NCBI GenBank assembly: GCA_013400115.1
Contig: VXBP01002533.1
Coordinates: 186,001 to 250,000 of the forward strand
Direction of reading: 5' to 3'
DNA from: Rhinopomastus cyanomelas
Taxonomy: Eukaryota > Chordata > Aves > Bucerotiformes > Rhinopomastidae
Length of the DNA: 64,000 nt
Part shown: positions 62,619 through 64,000 of the stretch, piece after piece
How positions within the stretch are numbered: position 1 is the stretch's first letter
How the letters are laid out: each line of letters opens with the position of its first letter
Made by a program: the position numbers and the translations under genes
The notes under the pieces: model-generated
Told to the model about the DNA's origin: nothing
What the model saw: the letters and a program-made list of their open reading frames with translations, nothing else
The model's database searches: none

Positions 62619-63387
62619 CTAAAAACAAGACCAAAGAATTAAATTCACAGTGCCAGTTCCAAAACCTTCAGGACTGTTACCTCTCTGCCCAGCATACATT
62701 ACATTTACTCTTAAAAAAGCTCTAAATCCAAGGTCCATCTGAATCCTCACAAAAGTATCCGTTTGGATGCTACCTGAGCATGTTCAGCTCTGCCTCTGTA
62801 TCACTCTTAAAATAAAAAGCTGATCACTTTTGGAAGGACATGGAACCAAATAAACGAGATAACAGCCAAGATAACATTTGTTATCTTCTCTACTTTTAAA
62901 CTCCAGGTTCTGATTAAATCTGCTTTAACAAAGGATGCTGTGCCAAGAACTTCGCTAGCAGAGAGAGAAGAGGATGAGCCATTGACTACAAAATTATATG
63001 TGCTAGTCATGTTATGAGAGCCGTGTGATCCCAAAGCCCCTTAGGGCACAATACTGTTCATCCTAACAATATAGACCAGATCCTTGCAAGGGCTTCTGTG
63101 TTTTTAATCTCCCTGTAGCTAATTATTTTCTTTTTTTCCCCACTCCTGTTAAAAATTTGGCAAAAAGGAGGAGACTGGATGCATGAATCCTACTGGGACC
63201 AGTCTATTGCTTCCAGCTACTGCTGTTGCTGGTGAAGCATTCCCCCCTCCCCCCCCAGAACACCTTTTCTTGGCCAGAGCTGCATTAACTTTTGCAGAGG
63301 AGCCACACCGGTGACAGAAGTTTACACACATCACTCAGTTGCTTTTAATGGAGCTGAAGTGGCTGTTGAGCCTGTCATCATACTTAC
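62619..63387. other. unique sequence with a C-rich run
   Basis: A C-rich run (about 63242-63256) and a 75-codon minus frame at 62807-63034 (NGSSSSLSASEVLGTASF) are present. The latter has acceptor-like CTTCTCTCTCTGCTAG inside it. Neither is enough for a call. Confidence 0.4.
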
Positions 63388-63454
63388 AGGAGTGCTGGAG
63401 GAGAACTGTGTGAATAGCTGGATCTTTTTGATCAAGATGATAACAAATAGTCAC
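63388..63454 (-). CDS. candidate small coding exon of an unidentified gene
   Basis: A 67-bp minus-strand segment lies between a strong acceptor (GTATTCTTTTTCCAG) and a strong donor (CACTCCT/GTAAGTATG). Only one frame is open and it gives VTICYHLDQKDPAIHTVLLQ then HS. Both splice signals are better than those of the other candidates. The length is short, so an open frame is weak evidence, and the product is unknown. Confidence 0.25.
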
Positions 63455-63614
63455 CTGGAAAAAGAATACACTAGACCGTTTTAAAGTTCCCAAATCAAAG
63501 TGTTCTGAGATGTTCTTTGCAGATTCACCAAAATATTAAATACCATGGGGACCATCTTAAAAAAAACCCAAATTTTTCTAAATGAAACATGGAAAAGTTG
63601 TTTGAAAAAGTCAA
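63455..63614. other. unique interval before the last CR1
   Basis: If the candidate exon at 63388 is real this is intron. It ends at the CR1 terminus. Confidence 0.45.
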
Positions 63615-64000
63615 AACAGAATCATTCAGATGATTCTTGGGATCACTGAGTCCAACCATCAACCCTACTCTACAAGTTCACCCCTAAACCAGATTCCCCA
63701 ACACCACATCTAAGCATCTTTTAAACTGATCCAGGGACAGTGACTCAACCACCACCACCCTGGGCAGCCCATTCCAGTGCCTGACCACTCTCTCCATGAA
63801 GAATTTTTTCCTGATGTCCAATCTAAACCTCCTTTGTTGGAGTTTGAAGCCCTTCCCTCTGGTTCTGTCACTAATTACCTGTGCGAAGAAACCAGCACCA
63901 ACATCTCTACAATGTCCTTTCAGATAATTGTAGAGAGTGATGAGGTGTCCCCTTAGCTTCCTCGTCCTCAAACTAAACAGCCCCGACTTTCTCAATGTCT
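63615..64000 (-). mobile_element. CR1 fragment, older subfamily, running off the window
   Basis: The plus strand starts AACAGAATCATTCAGATGATTC and holds CCTAAACCAGATTCCCCAAC and 'gtccaatctaaacctcctttg'. The minus-strand frame (63684-63995) reads SGLFSLRTRKLRGHLITLYNYLK, FRLDIRKKFFMERVVRHWNGLP and FKRCLDVVLGNLV. This is the reverse transcriptase C-terminus of an older CR1 subfamily, still open for about 100 codons. The 5' end lies outside the window. Confidence 0.94.

Noticed and set aside
1..64000. CRISPR array, operon or bacterial mobile element
   Set aside because: The only spaced or tandem arrays are the 16-bp minisatellite and microsatellites. There are no uniform spacers, ribosome binding sites or dense genes, and the CR1 content shows a vertebrate genome.

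Overview
The window looks like non-coding DNA from a bird genome. About thirty CR1 LINE fragments (roughly 7 kb, about a tenth of the sequence) are spread over both strands. There are no bacterial-style gene arrays, no L1/Alu-type repeats, and only short open frames. Most CR1 copies belong to one fairly young family. Its 3' end reads GGATTGGAAGGGACC in minus-strand copies, followed by an (ATTCTRTG)n tail. Older, more diverged CR1 types are also present. The density of the young family would fit a CR1-rich bird lineage such as woodpeckers or their relatives, but this is an inference and the species cannot be fixed from the sequence.

Layout. 1-10067: unique AT-rich sequence with an old CR1 at 3.4 kb, CR1 tails at 6.9, 8.6 and 9.0 kb, a TG/CG tract at 4.4 kb and a 15-G run at 8.9 kb. 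10068-11135: an ancient CR1/L3-like relic, invaded by a young CR1 tail and by a 5S-rRNA/CR1 chimera. 11136-24757: mostly unique sequence with a CpG-rich patch at 12.3-12.6 kb and older CR1s at 17.7, 20.1 and 23.3 kb. 24758-26982: a 16-bp minisatellite of roughly 100 units, split by a 5'-truncated CR1. 26983-43705: unique sequence with CR1s at 31.5, 33.0, 35.4, 36.4, 36.9, 38.8, 42.1 and 42.5 kb. 43706-44093: a head-to-head CR1 pair with an ambiguous base at its junction and an unusual 10-bp tandem tail. 44094-57084: unique sequence with CR1s at 46.1, 46.7, 52.2, 53.3 and 56.6 kb and CA and TA microsatellites. 57085-64000: CR1s at 59.9 and 63.6 kb, plus several minus-strand segments bounded by splice-like signals that could be exons of an unidentified gene.

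No complete protein-coding gene, tRNA or functional rRNA gene was recognised. The window is best read as intronic or intergenic. The items most worth following are the 5S-rRNA/CR1 chimera (10503-10640), the minisatellite whose 16-bp consensus has no stop codon in any of six frames, the CR1 palindrome at 43.7-44.1 kb, and the candidate minus-strand exons at 58.5-63.5 kb.
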